Source: Rhodoferax sp.
GTDB taxonomy: Bacteria; Pseudomonadota; Gammaproteobacteria; Burkholderiales; Burkholderiaceae
DNA length: 15,754 nt
Assembly (NCBI GenBank): GCA_028292075.1
Contig: JAQGNA010000710.1
Span: forward strand, 1 to 15,754
Direction of reading: 5' to 3'
Shown: in pieces, positions 7,175 to 14,882 of the stretch
How the letters are laid out: every line of letters begins with the position of its first letter
How positions within the stretch are numbered: position 1 is the first letter of the stretch
Notes under the pieces: generated by a model
Database searches by the model: none
What the model was told of the DNA's origin: nothing
The model's input: only the letters and a program-made list of their open reading frames with translations
Translations under genes and position numbers: made by a program

Positions 7175-9538
7175 ATGACCCATTCCGACCACCATTTTCC
7201 GACGCTGAACATCGATCCCTGGTGCCTCCGTGAAACCTCGCTCGACGCATCGCGGGCCGCGCTGCACGAAACCCTGTTTTGCGTCGGCAACGGCCGCATC
7301 GGCGTGCGGGGCGCCCATGAAGAAGGCGCCGCGTGGGCCGGCACCGAACAGGACGCCATCTACGTCAACGGCTTCTACGACCAGGAAGACATCCGCTACC
7401 CCGAAAACGGCTACGGCCTGGCGCGCACCAACCAGTTCATCGTCAACCTGCCCAATGCCAAGGCGGTGCGCTGGTGGGTCGGCGACGAGTTCTTCGACCC
7501 CCAGACCGGGCACATCGAAGACTACCAGCGCACCCTGCATTTCGACACCGGCCTGCTGAGCCGCAGCTTCGTGTGGGTGTCGCCGCAGGGCCGGCGCGTG
7601 GCGGTCGAGAGCACCCGCCTCGTGAGCTTCGAGCGGCAGGCGATCGTGGCGTTGCGCTACCGGCTGCGGCCGCTCGATGGCGCGGCCGACATCGTGATCG
7701 AATCGGCGATCGACGCGGGAAGGCGCGAGATCGCCACCAGCGACGACCCGCGGGTCGGCTCCAGCCATGCCGCCAGTGCGCTCGAAGCGGTTGCCCTGGC
7801 CCGGTCGCCGGGCGGCTGCATGCTCACCCACCGCACCCGCCACAGCGGTCTGGTGGTGGTCAGTGCGCTGCACAGCATGGTGCGCAGCGAACAGCAGGGC
7901 GATGCGGCACCCGTGGACTGCGGCCCCGACGATGCGCCTGGCCAGCGGTTCGCCGTGCGGCTCGGCCAGGACGAATGGCTGCAGCTTGACAAGACCATCG
8001 CGCTGGTCACCTCCGGCCTGTGGCCGGTGGACGAACTGCCCGACCATGCCCGCACCGAGCTCGACCAGGCCTGCGAGGCCGGCTTCGACAGTTTGTGCGA
8101 TGCGCAGCATGCCTTCATGGACCGCTTCTGGCGCGACGCCGACGTCGAGATCGACGGTGACCCGGCCATGCAGCAAGGCCTGCGCTTCAACCAGCTGCAC
8201 CTGCTGCAGTCGGTCGGCCGCGACGGCCACAGCAACGTGGCGGCCAAGGGCGTCACCGGCTCTGGCTACGACGGCCACTACTTCTGGGACACCGAGATCT
8301 ATGTGTTCCCGGTGATGCTCCACACCCAGCCCGCCGTGGCACGCAAGCTGCTCGAGTTCCGCTTCCACACGCTCGACGCGGCCCGTGCCCGGGCGCGCGA
8401 GATGTCCCATCCGCAGGGCGCCTTGTACCCGTGGCGCACCATTGCCGGCGAAGAATGCTCTTCGTACTTCCCGGCAGGCACGGCGCAGGTGCACATCAAC
8501 GCCGACATCGCCTATGCCGTCAAGTGCTACTGGGACGTCACTGGCGACGAAGACTTCATGCTGCGGCATGGCGCTGAAATGGTGTTCGAGACGGTTCGCA
8601 TCTGGCTCGGCGTGGGCCACTTCGAGCCGGCATCGGCCGACGGCCGCCGGGGGCGCCGGTTCTGCATCCACACCGTGACCGGGCCCGACGAATACACCGC
8701 CCTGGTCGACAACAATTTCTACACCAATGCGATGGCGCGCATGCACCTGGCCTTCGCCGCCGAGGTGTTCGACTGGCTGCAGGCGCGTCACCCAGAGGCG
8801 CTGACCGCGCTGGCCGCCCGCCTGGCCCTGCAGGGCAGCGAGCGCCTGCGGTGGCAGGACGCCGCCGATCGCATGTACCTGCCGTACGACGAGTTGCAGG
8901 GCGTGCATCCGCAGGACGACAGCTTCATGTCGAAGCCGGCCTGGGGCGCAAGCGGCTTCGACGGATCGAAGCGGCCGCTGCTGATGCACTACCACTCGCT
9001 GGTCATCTACCGCCACCGCATCTGCAAGCAGCCCGACGTGGTGCTGGCGCTCATGCTGCTCGGAGACACCTTCGGCGCCGACGACAAGCGGCGCGACTTC
9101 GACTACTACGAGCCGCTGACCACGCACGACTCATCGCTCTCGCGCTGCATCTTCGGCATCGTGGCGGCTGAGGTCGGCTATGCCGAAAAGGCCTATGCCT
9201 ACTTCGCCGACGGCGCCCGGGCCGACCTCGACGACCACCACCAGAACACCCGCCACGGCGTGCACACCGCCGCCATGGCCGGCGCCTGGCTCGGCGTGGT
9301 GTCCGGCTTTGCCGGGCTGCGCATGCGCAAGACCATGCCGACGTTTTCTCCCACTTTGCCCGCCGCCTGGAGCCGCTACGCCTTCAAGTTGCGCTTTGGC
9401 CAGGCCCAGTTGCGCGTCGAGGTGGCCGAACGCCGTGCCACCTACAGCCTGGTCCACGGCGAGAGCCTCACCCTGCGCCACCAGGGCGAAGCACTGGTGC
9501 TGAACCGCTCGCGGCCCACCCAGTCGATGCCCTTCTGA
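7175..9538 (+). CDS. GH65 disaccharide phosphorylase (alpha-glucoside, inverting)
   Basis: The 787-aa protein matches the family in length and layout: an N-terminal beta-sandwich (residues 10-300), linker helices, the catalytic (alpha/alpha)6 barrel (about 330-710) and a short C-terminal beta domain. The catalytic motif VTGPDEYTALVDNNFYTN (501-518) contains the general acid E506. GHYFWDTEIYVFP (368-380), ICKQPDV (616-622), THDSSLS (650-656) and HGVHTAAMAGAW (694-705) are typical of the family, and several line the phosphate and glucose sites. GH65 enzymes split maltose, trehalose, kojibiose or nigerose with phosphate, giving beta-glucose-1-phosphate. The acceptor-side segment EECSSYFPAGTAQVHIN (427-443) is not the ECHNEWEITFEE type I associate with maltose phosphorylases, so a trehalose or other phosphorylase is more likely. 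The ATG at 7175 is preferred to an upstream ATG at 7067 because the preceding 36 codons are low-complexity and unlike the family. The adjacent pgmB supports phosphorolysis. Confidence 0.92.
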   Translation: MTHSDHHFPTLNIDPWCLRETSLDASRAALHETLFCVGNGRIGVRGAHEEGAAWAGTEQDAIYVNGFYDQEDIRYPENGYGLARTNQFIVNLPNAKAVRWWVGDEFFDPQTGHIEDYQRTLHFDTGLLSRSFVWVSPQGRRVAVESTRLVSFERQAIVALRYRLRPLDGAADIVIESAIDAGRREIATSDDPRVGSSHAASALEAVALARSPGGCMLTHRTRHSGLVVVSALHSMVRSEQQGDAAPVDCGPDDAPGQRFAVRLGQDEWLQLDKTIALVTSGLWPVDELPDHARTELDQACEAGFDSLCDAQHAFMDRFWRDADVEIDGDPAMQQGLRFNQLHLLQSVGRDGHSNVAAKGVTGSGYDGHYFWDTEIYVFPVMLHTQPAVARKLLEFRFHTLDAARARAREMSHPQGALYPWRTIAGEECSSYFPAGTAQVHINADIAYAVKCYWDVTGDEDFMLRHGAEMVFETVRIWLGVGHFEPASADGRRGRRFCIHTVTGPDEYTALVDNNFYTNAMARMHLAFAAEVFDWLQARHPEALTALAARLALQGSERLRWQDAADRMYLPYDELQGVHPQDDSFMSKPAWGASGFDGSKRPLLMHYHSLVIYRHRICKQPDVVLALMLLGDTFGADDKRRDFDYYEPLTTHDSSLSRCIFGIVAAEVGYAEKAYAYFADGARADLDDHHQNTRHGVHTAAMAGAWLGVVSGFAGLRMRKTMPTFSPTLPAAWSRYAFKLRFGQAQLRVEVAERRATYSLVHGESLTLRHQGEALVLNRSRPTQSMPF

Positions 9539-9570
9539 GCCGCTTTTCGTCAACCCTCGAAACCCACCCC

Positions 9571-10224
9571 ATGGCGCCCAACTTCACCAACGCATTCATC
9601 TTCGACCTCGACGGGGTCCTCACCGACACCGCCGCACTCCATCTTGCCGCCTGGCGCGAAATCGCCAACGAACTGGACGTCGCCTTCGACGACTCGCTCG
9701 GCGAGCGGCTCAAGGGCGTGTCGCGCATGGATTCGCTCGACATCATCCTGGCGCCGTCGGCGCGGAGCTTCAGCGCCGCAGAAAAGGCGGCGCTGGCCGA
9801 ACGCAAGAACGCCAGCTATGTGCGCCTGCTGGAGACCATCACCGAGGCCGATCTGTTGCCCGGCGCGGTGCAGGCCCTGATGGCCGTGCGCGCGGCGGGG
9901 TCCGGCCTGGCCCTGGCCTCCGCCAGCAAGAACGCGTTGGCCGTGCTCGAACGGCTCGACATCGTGCCGTTGTTCGACCACGTGGTCGACGCCAGCACGA
10001 TCAGCCACGGCAAGCCGCACCCCGAGATCTTCCTGACCGCCGCCCGCATCCTGGGCGTGGCCCCGTCGCGCTGCGTCGGCGTGGAAGACGCGGTGGCCGG
10101 CGTGCAGGCCATCAAGTCGGCGGGCATGTATGCCGTCGGCGTGGGCGATGCGGCCGTGCTCACCGAGGCCGACCGCGTGCTTTCCGATCTCACCCATTTC
10201 AGGCCCTCCGACTACCTGCACTGA
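9571..10224 (+). CDS. pgmB: Beta-phosphoglucomutase
   Basis: The 217-aa HAD-superfamily enzyme converts beta-glucose-1-phosphate, the product of GH65 phosphorolysis, to glucose-6-phosphate. FDLDGVLTDTAALH at residues 11-24 holds the nucleophile D12 and acid/base D14. The helical cap has the substrate-binding KGVSRMDSL (48-56) with R52. SASKN (117-121), K148 in GKPHPEIF, and E172/D173 in GVEDAVAGVQAI complete the phosphate and magnesium site. All positions line up with the Lactococcus enzyme. The gene begins 32 nt after the GH65 stop; no clear ribosome binding site is visible, so coupling to GH65 translation is possible. Length is normal. Family and role are well supported because the neighbouring gene makes its substrate. 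Confidence 0.95.
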   Translation: MAPNFTNAFIFDLDGVLTDTAALHLAAWREIANELDVAFDDSLGERLKGVSRMDSLDIILAPSARSFSAAEKAALAERKNASYVRLLETITEADLLPGAVQALMAVRAAGSGLALASASKNALAVLERLDIVPLFDHVVDASTISHGKPHPEIFLTAARILGVAPSRCVGVEDAVAGVQAIKSAGMYAVGVGDAAVLTEADRVLSDLTHFRPSDYLH

Positions 10225-10276
10225 TCCGTCAGCGCAGCCACCCGCCCGTACCTCGTTCCCCAGCCCATCCGTCAGC
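10224..10276 (+). repeat. 10-bp direct repeat in the spacer before the porin gene
   Basis: ATCCGTCAGC occurs at 10224-10233 and again at 10267-10276, 43 bp apart. The first copy begins on the last base of the pgmB stop codon. It may be chance or a protein-binding site affecting porin expression; nothing else in the 103-nt spacer is recognisable apart from the porin ribosome binding site. Confidence 0.4.
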
Positions 10277-10327
10277 AGGCGGAAGGCGTTTCGCGTCCTT
10301 CAGATCCACAACAACAGGAGATTCCCA

Positions 10328-11596
10328 GTGAAAAAGCAGAAATCCATGGCGGCCAGCGCCGTCAGCGTCGCCATCGTCGTCCTCTCGATGGGGCTGGCCG
10401 GCGCAGCCAGTGCCGCCGACGAGCCAAGCATGGCCGACACCATCGCCAAGAAGGCCGCGGCGGCCACCGGGCTCGAGCTCTGGGGCTATGCACGGGGTGG
10501 CTTCTACGGTGCGTCCGGTAGCCAGCCCAAGGCCGGCTATCAGCTCGGTGGCGATCTGCAGCACTACCGGCTCGGCAACGAAGGCGACCAGTACATGGAA
10601 TTCGGCCTGGGCAAGAAGTTCGACCTGGGCGAAGGCCTGAAGTGGGGCATGTACTACATGCCCAAGGTGTACAACGGCACGAGCGGCACGGCGCAGGTGT
10701 ATTCCGACATCTCGGGTCTCGAGTTCGCGCCTGAACTCAGCTTCTGGGCCGGCCAGCGCTTCCACCGCATTGCGGACGTGCACATCATCGACAACTGGGT
10801 GATGGAAGACGGCGACAACTACGGCGCCGGTGTGGACGGCTTCAAGGTCGGCGGCGGCAAGTTCAATGTGGCGGTGCACAGCGACGGCAACAACGACAAC
10901 CACAACACCACCAGCAACAACGGCAAGCGCATCAACTTCCAGTTGGTCGACCTGCCGGTGAACCCGGGCGGCCTGCTGTCGCTGACGGGCGGCGCCATCG
11001 GTGGCACTTATGCCATGGGCAAGAAGGGCGGCGCGCTGGGCCTGCTGCACACGCAGAAGGACTTCATGGTCAAGGGCCTGACGAACTCGCTGTTCCTGCA
11101 GACCTCCACCGGCCATGCCGCGCTGAACGGCAAGTTCTACAACCTCGACAACAACGGTACGGCACAGTCCGGCGCCAAGCAGTCGCGCATCCTCGACGCC
11201 ATCAATTGGCAGGTGGGCAAGTTCGGCGGCCAGGCATTGGTCGGCTACCAGACCCACAGCCCTGACAGCGGCCCGATGGACGGCGTCAAGACCAAGGACC
11301 TGAGCATCGGTGGGCGCGTCACCTACGGCATCGCCAAGCAGGTCAAGCTGCTGGGTGAACTGGGCCTGACCTCGCGCAACATCGACGGCCAGGACAAGCA
11401 GCGCCTGTACAAGGGCACGGCCGCCGTGGCCTTCTCGCCCAACACCGACTTCTGGACCCGTCCGGAATTCCGTGTCTACGCGACCCGTGCCAACTGGAAC
11501 GACGCGGCCGCCGTGGCGAACAACAGCACCTACGGCCGCAATGGCCGCACCAGCGCCACGACGTTCGGCGTGCAGATGGAAGTCTGGTGGCAGTAA
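10328..11596 (+). CDS. lamB: LamB-type maltoporin / carbohydrate porin
   Basis: The 422-aa outer-membrane protein forms a trimeric 18-strand barrel that lets oligosaccharides diffuse inward. A GTG start at 10328 is chosen because AGGAG (10316-10320) lies seven bases upstream; the first ATG (10346) is too far from it. The signal peptide (KKQKSM, hydrophobic core, AASA) is cut before ADEPS. The mature start has a short helical stretch, then the LamB hallmark LELWGYARGGFYGASG and HYRLGNEGDQYMEFGLGKKF. The C-terminus TTFGVQMEVWWQ is the aromatic-rich last strand expected of LamB. Length equals that of known maltoporins. Its place after pgmB puts outer-membrane entry in the same gene set as import and breakdown. 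The exact sugar preference is unknown. Confidence 0.93.
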   Translation: MKKQKSMAASAVSVAIVVLSMGLAGAASAADEPSMADTIAKKAAAATGLELWGYARGGFYGASGSQPKAGYQLGGDLQHYRLGNEGDQYMEFGLGKKFDLGEGLKWGMYYMPKVYNGTSGTAQVYSDISGLEFAPELSFWAGQRFHRIADVHIIDNWVMEDGDNYGAGVDGFKVGGGKFNVAVHSDGNNDNHNTTSNNGKRINFQLVDLPVNPGGLLSLTGGAIGGTYAMGKKGGALGLLHTQKDFMVKGLTNSLFLQTSTGHAALNGKFYNLDNNGTAQSGAKQSRILDAINWQVGKFGGQALVGYQTHSPDSGPMDGVKTKDLSIGGRVTYGIAKQVKLLGELGLTSRNIDGQDKQRLYKGTAAVAFSPNTDFWTRPEFRVYATRANWNDAAAVANNSTYGRNGRTSATTFGVQMEVWWQ

Positions 11597-11604
11597 GCTG
11601 ACGA

Positions 11605-11631
11605 ACGGCCCTGGCATGGCGCCAGGGTCGT
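11605..11631 (+). terminator. Stem-loop after the porin gene, likely operon terminator
   Basis: ACGGCCCTGGC (11605-11615) pairs with GCCAGGGTCGT (11621-11631) around a five-base loop. The 11-bp stem includes one G-T pair. It begins eight bases after the porin stop. No T-run follows, so termination may be weak or Rho-assisted. It lies between convergent genes and could work in both directions, since the reductase gene on the other strand ends at 11648. Confidence 0.65.
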
Positions 11632-11647
11632 CCGACGCCCTTGGCCT

Positions 11648-12817
11648 TCAGGCTGAGGGCTGCGCCTTGTCGGCTTCGGTGGTGAAGGCGTCGGCGAAGA
11701 ATTCCTCGCCGTCCAGGCCGGCCAGGTGGGTGTAATCGGCGCGGGCCGACTCCACCACGATGGGCGCACCGCAGGCATAGACCTGATGCCCCGACAGGTC
11801 TGGAAAGTCCTCGAGCACCGCGCGGTGCACGAAGCCGGTGCGGCCGGTCCAGTGGTCTTCGGGCAGCGCGTTCGACACCACTGGCACGTAGCGCAGGTTC
11901 GGCATCTCGGCGAGCCGATCTTTCACCCAGGCGTCCATGTAGAGGTCGCCCGGACGGCGGCCGCCCCAATACAGCGTGGCCGGCCGGTCGATGTTCTTGA
12001 ACCGCATGTGCTCGATCACGGCCTTGATGGGCGCGAAGCCGGTGCCGGATGCCACCATCACGATGGGCTTGTCGGAGTCCTCCCGCAGGAAGAAGCTGCC
12101 GTACGGCCCTTCGATCCGCAAAATCTCTTTTTCCTTCATGCCGCCGAACACATGGTCGGTGAACTTGCCGCCGGGCAGATGCCGCACGTGCAGTTCGATG
12201 CCGGGGCTCGAAGGTGGCGTGTCGTCGGCACCGGGTGCTTTGGCGATGGGTGCGTTGGCCATGCTGTAGCTGCGCCGGGCTCCGTCGCGCAAGATGAATT
12301 CGACGTATTGGCCCGCGTGGTAGCGCAGGGTGTCGTTGGCGGGCAGTTGCAGGCGGATCACCATCACGTCGTCCGACACCTTCTCGAGGCTGCTCACGCG
12401 CGAAGGCATTTTCTTGATGGGAAAGGCGCTCTCGTCGGTGACCTGGCGTGACTCCAGCACCACGTCGGACAGCGGTGTCGCGCAGCAGGTGAGCACCATG
12501 CCGGCGGCTTCTTCCTCGTGCGTCAGTGCCTTGGCCTGGTGCGGGCCGTGGGCCACGCTGCCTTGCAGCTTGCGGCATTTGCAGCTGCCACAGGCGCCGT
12601 CCTTGCATCCGTAGGGCAGGCCCACGCCCTGGCGGATGCCGGCGGCAAGAATCGTTTCTCCGCCGTGCGCAGTGAAGCCGCGGCCGCTGGGCAGCACGTT
12701 GATCCGGAAGTCCGAGGTTGCAGCGCTTTCCGGATTGGCCGCGTTGGCAGCCGTTGCGGCGACTGGGGTGGCTGCGCTGGCAAGCGGGGCGGTGGAGGCC
12801 TCGTTGGGGCTGTTCAT
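11648..12817 (-). CDS. [2Fe-2S]/FAD/NAD(P)H oxidoreductase, CDP-6-deoxy-delta-3,4-glucoseen reductase-like
   Basis: The 389-aa protein fuses a plant-type ferredoxin to a ferredoxin-NADP reductase module. The ferredoxin cysteines are C71, C76, C79 (GCKDGACGSCKC) and C111. The FAD site is R182-S-Y-S in RRSYSMAN, and the nucleotide site is GTGFAP (258-263), with a closing YACGAP (347-352). Such proteins pass electrons from NAD(P)H through FAD to the iron-sulfur centre and on to a partner. Burkholderiales homologues are routinely named glucoseen reductase, although no deoxysugar genes lie nearby, so the true acceptor is unknown. The start at 12817 follows AGAGGA by about ten bases; an in-frame ATG at 12871 would overlap the divergent gene. 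The first 35 residues are rich in Ala, Pro and Ser and precede the usual domain start, a probable lineage-specific extension. Confidence 0.88.
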   Translation of the reverse strand: MNSPNEASTAPLASAATPVAATAANAANPESAATSDFRINVLPSGRGFTAHGGETILAAGIRQGVGLPYGCKDGACGSCKCRKLQGSVAHGPHQAKALTHEEEAAGMVLTCCATPLSDVVLESRQVTDESAFPIKKMPSRVSSLEKVSDDVMVIRLQLPANDTLRYHAGQYVEFILRDGARRSYSMANAPIAKAPGADDTPPSSPGIELHVRHLPGGKFTDHVFGGMKEKEILRIEGPYGSFFLREDSDKPIVMVASGTGFAPIKAVIEHMRFKNIDRPATLYWGGRRPGDLYMDAWVKDRLAEMPNLRYVPVVSNALPEDHWTGRTGFVHRAVLEDFPDLSGHQVYACGAPIVVESARADYTHLAGLDGEEFFADAFTTEADKAQPSA

Positions 12818-12861
12818 CTTTTCGTTATCCTCTGTGCACTGTCTGTTCACGAGCTCCGATT

Positions 12862-13791
12862 TTGCCTTCAAACCAATCCCCCCTCGGCGCGCTGCCGGCC
12901 CGCTTTCGCCGCGAACGTGTGCTCATCGTGGGCTGCGGCGACGTCGGCCTGCGCGTGGCCCAGGCGCTGCCGCGGCCCGTGCGCCTGCTCGCGCTGACGT
13001 CTTCCGATCACCGCCACGGACTGTTGCGTGCGCATGGCATCACGCCTCTGCGCGGCGACCTCGACCAGCCGGCCTCGCTGCGGCGCCTGGCCGGCCTGGC
13101 CACCCGCGTGGTGCACCTGGCGCCGCCGCCGGGCGAGGGCCGCGGCGACCCGCGGACCCGTGCCCTGGTGCGCACGCTGCAGCGCCGTGGCGCACCCGTG
13201 GCGCTGGTCTACGGCTCGACCAGCGGCGTCTATGGCGACTGCCATGGCGAAGTGGCGGTTGAGACCCGGGCGCCATCGGCGCACACCGAGCGGGCCCAGC
13301 GCCGGCTCGATGCGGAAGCGGCGGTCCGGTTTCTTGGCCGCGCGGCGCGCCATGCCGGGCCCGTGCGGACCAGCATCCTGCGCATTCCCGGCATCTATGC
13401 GCCCGACCGCGAGGGTGGCACGCCGCTCGGCCGCCTGCAAAAAGGCACGCCGGTGCTGATGCGCGAGGACGATGTCTACACCAACCACATCCATGCGAAC
13501 GACCTCGCGCGCGCCTGCGTGGCGGCATTGTGGCGAGGCCGGCCGCAGCGCATCTACAACGCCAGCGACGACACGCAGTTGCTGATGGGCGACTACTTCG
13601 ATCTGGCCGCCGATCTCTACGGTTTGCCGCGGCCACCGCGCGTGCCGCGCAGCACCGCCCAGGGCCAGTTGCCGCTGATGTTGCTGAGCTTCATGAGCGA
13701 GTCGCGGCGCATGGACAACACGCGCCTGAAGCGCGAGCTCGGTGTGCGCTTGTGGTACCCCACGGTGCACAGTGGGCTGCGCTCCGGTTAA
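12862..13791 (+). CDS. NAD(P)-dependent epimerase/dehydratase-like protein (SDR family)
   Basis: The 309-aa protein has an N-terminal Rossmann fold with VLIVGCGDVGLRVAQAL; the nucleotide motif is GCGDVG at residues 24-29. The segment ALVYGSTSGVYGD (114-126), then LRIPGIYAP and DDVYTNHIHANDLARA, is characteristic of atypical or extended SDR proteins of the YeeZ type. The usual YxxxK catalytic pair is not evident, so it may bind NAD(P) without being a standard epimerase. No ATG sits at the right place. The best start is TTG at 12862, giving MPSNQSPLGALPARFRRERV. An upstream in-frame ATG at 12718 would put 144 bases inside the divergent reductase gene. The gene is divergent from the reductase with only 44 bp between them and convergent with the next gene. 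The substrate is unknown. Confidence 0.85.
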   Translation: MPSNQSPLGALPARFRRERVLIVGCGDVGLRVAQALPRPVRLLALTSSDHRHGLLRAHGITPLRGDLDQPASLRRLAGLATRVVHLAPPPGEGRGDPRTRALVRTLQRRGAPVALVYGSTSGVYGDCHGEVAVETRAPSAHTERAQRRLDAEAAVRFLGRAARHAGPVRTSILRIPGIYAPDREGGTPLGRLQKGTPVLMREDDVYTNHIHANDLARACVAALWRGRPQRIYNASDDTQLLMGDYFDLAADLYGLPRPPRVPRSTAQGQLPLMLLSFMSESRRMDNTRLKRELGVRLWYPTVHSGLRSG

Positions 13792-13836
13792 TGCTGAAGG
13801 GCGCTGAAGAGGGTGGTGGCCCGGCCCCATGCACGC

Positions 13837-13850
13837 CCGGCTTGCGCCGG
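13837..13850. terminator. Short GC hairpin between convergent genes
   Basis: CCGGC (13837-13841) pairs with GCCGG (13846-13850) around a TTGC loop, in the 59-bp gap where the SDR gene and the leftward protease-like gene converge. It begins directly after the stop of the leftward gene. The stem is only 5 bp and lacks a T-run, so its role as a terminator is tentative. Confidence 0.35.
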
Positions 13851-14882
13851 CTAGATGCCCGCTGGCTTGCGCATGGTGCGCATGCGGTCGGTTGCCTTGA
13901 GCACGATGGTCTTGATGTCGGCGCCCTGCAGCACGGTCAACTGCACGTCGGCGTCGGGCTCGGTGTGGGCCCATAACTTCTTGTAGAACGATTCGAGCGA
14001 ATCGACCTTGGCGCCGTCCACGGCGAGCACCAGGTCGCCCGGTTGCAGGCCGGCGGATTCCGCAGGTCCTTCCTTGTTGACTTGCAGCACCTGCACGCGA
14101 CCGCTCTGCTCCGTCGAGGTGAGGCCAAGCCAGGGCCGACGGCTGAGTTTCGAGCTGCCCGTCTGCTGCATTTCGGCAAGGATGGGCTTGAGCAGTGTCA
14201 CCGGCACGAACATGTTGCCGGGGAAGCGGCGCTTGTCGCCCATGGCGTCGAGCACGAGCAAACTGCCCACACCGATCAGTTCGCCGCGCTGATTGAAGAG
14301 TGGCGCGCCCGAGTGGTTCTCGATGGGCGGGCTGGTGAACAAGGCCGACTCGATGAAGTATTCCCAGTAGCCCGAGAACGGCCGCAGGCTGACCAGCTGC
14401 GTCATGTTGACGTCGGCGCCTTCACCGCCGGTCGCCACCATCAGCACCGCGCCAGGCTTGGTGTCGCTCAAGTCGCCGAGTGGCGCGGGCGTGATGCCGC
14501 GCAGCGGCAGCAACGGACGGATCAGGCCAAAACCGGTGGCTTGGTCATAGGCCACGGCCTGGGCCGGCAGTGTCTTGTTGTCCTGCGTGATGACCTGGAT
14601 GTTGTCGGCCTCGAGGATCAGGTAGCCGATGGTGAGGATCAGCCCGTCGCTGCCGATGACCACGCCCGAGCCCTGCCGGCGTCGCCCCAACGATTCGGCC
14701 GACCTGGCGTCTTCCGCAACGTTGACCTGCACGCCCACCACGGCGGCATTGGCCCGGCTCAATGCATCGATGGTGGCTTGCGCAGGAGGCGGCGTGGCCG
14801 CCAGAGACTGGGCTGCCAGAAGCCCCATGACAGCGATGCAGAATGTCCCTACGCCCGTGGCCCAATGCCTTGCGATACGCAT
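13851..14882 (-). CDS. Exported HtrA/trypsin-like protein with PDZ domain, catalytic triad degenerate
   Basis: The 343-aa protein has a Sec signal peptide (RIARHW, hydrophobic core, cut near SLA/A at residue 28). A trypsin-like fold follows, and then a PDZ domain (about 249-335: WLGLTSTEQSGRV, then GPAESAGLQPGDLVLAVDG). The S1C landmarks are present but altered. The His block normally read as TNxHV is TIGYL, so Tyr87 replaces His. The Asp block reads DQATGFGLI, with Gly117 where Asp is expected. The Ser block reads NHSGAPLFN, so Ser191 is kept. Ordinary peptide hydrolysis is therefore unlikely, and a binding or chaperone-like periplasmic role is inferred. AAGGGG (14889-14894, read on the minus strand) lies six bases before the start at 14882; an in-frame ATG at 15089 would place the signal peptide internally. 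Nearby genes give no functional clue. Confidence 0.88.
   Translation of the reverse strand: MRIARHWATGVGTFCIAVMGLLAAQSLAATPPPAQATIDALSRANAAVVGVQVNVAEDARSAESLGRRRQGSGVVIGSDGLILTIGYLILEADNIQVITQDNKTLPAQAVAYDQATGFGLIRPLLPLRGITPAPLGDLSDTKPGAVLMVATGGEGADVNMTQLVSLRPFSGYWEYFIESALFTSPPIENHSGAPLFNQRGELIGVGSLLVLDAMGDKRRFPGNMFVPVTLLKPILAEMQQTGSSKLSRRPWLGLTSTEQSGRVQVLQVNKEGPAESAGLQPGDLVLAVDGAKVDSLESFYKKLWAHTEPDADVQLTVLQGADIKTIVLKATDRMRTMRKPAGI

Noticed and set aside
10229..11617. Minus-strand open frame of 462 codons opposite the porin gene
   Set aside because: Antisense shadow of a complete LamB-type gene with signal peptide and C-terminal aromatic strand.
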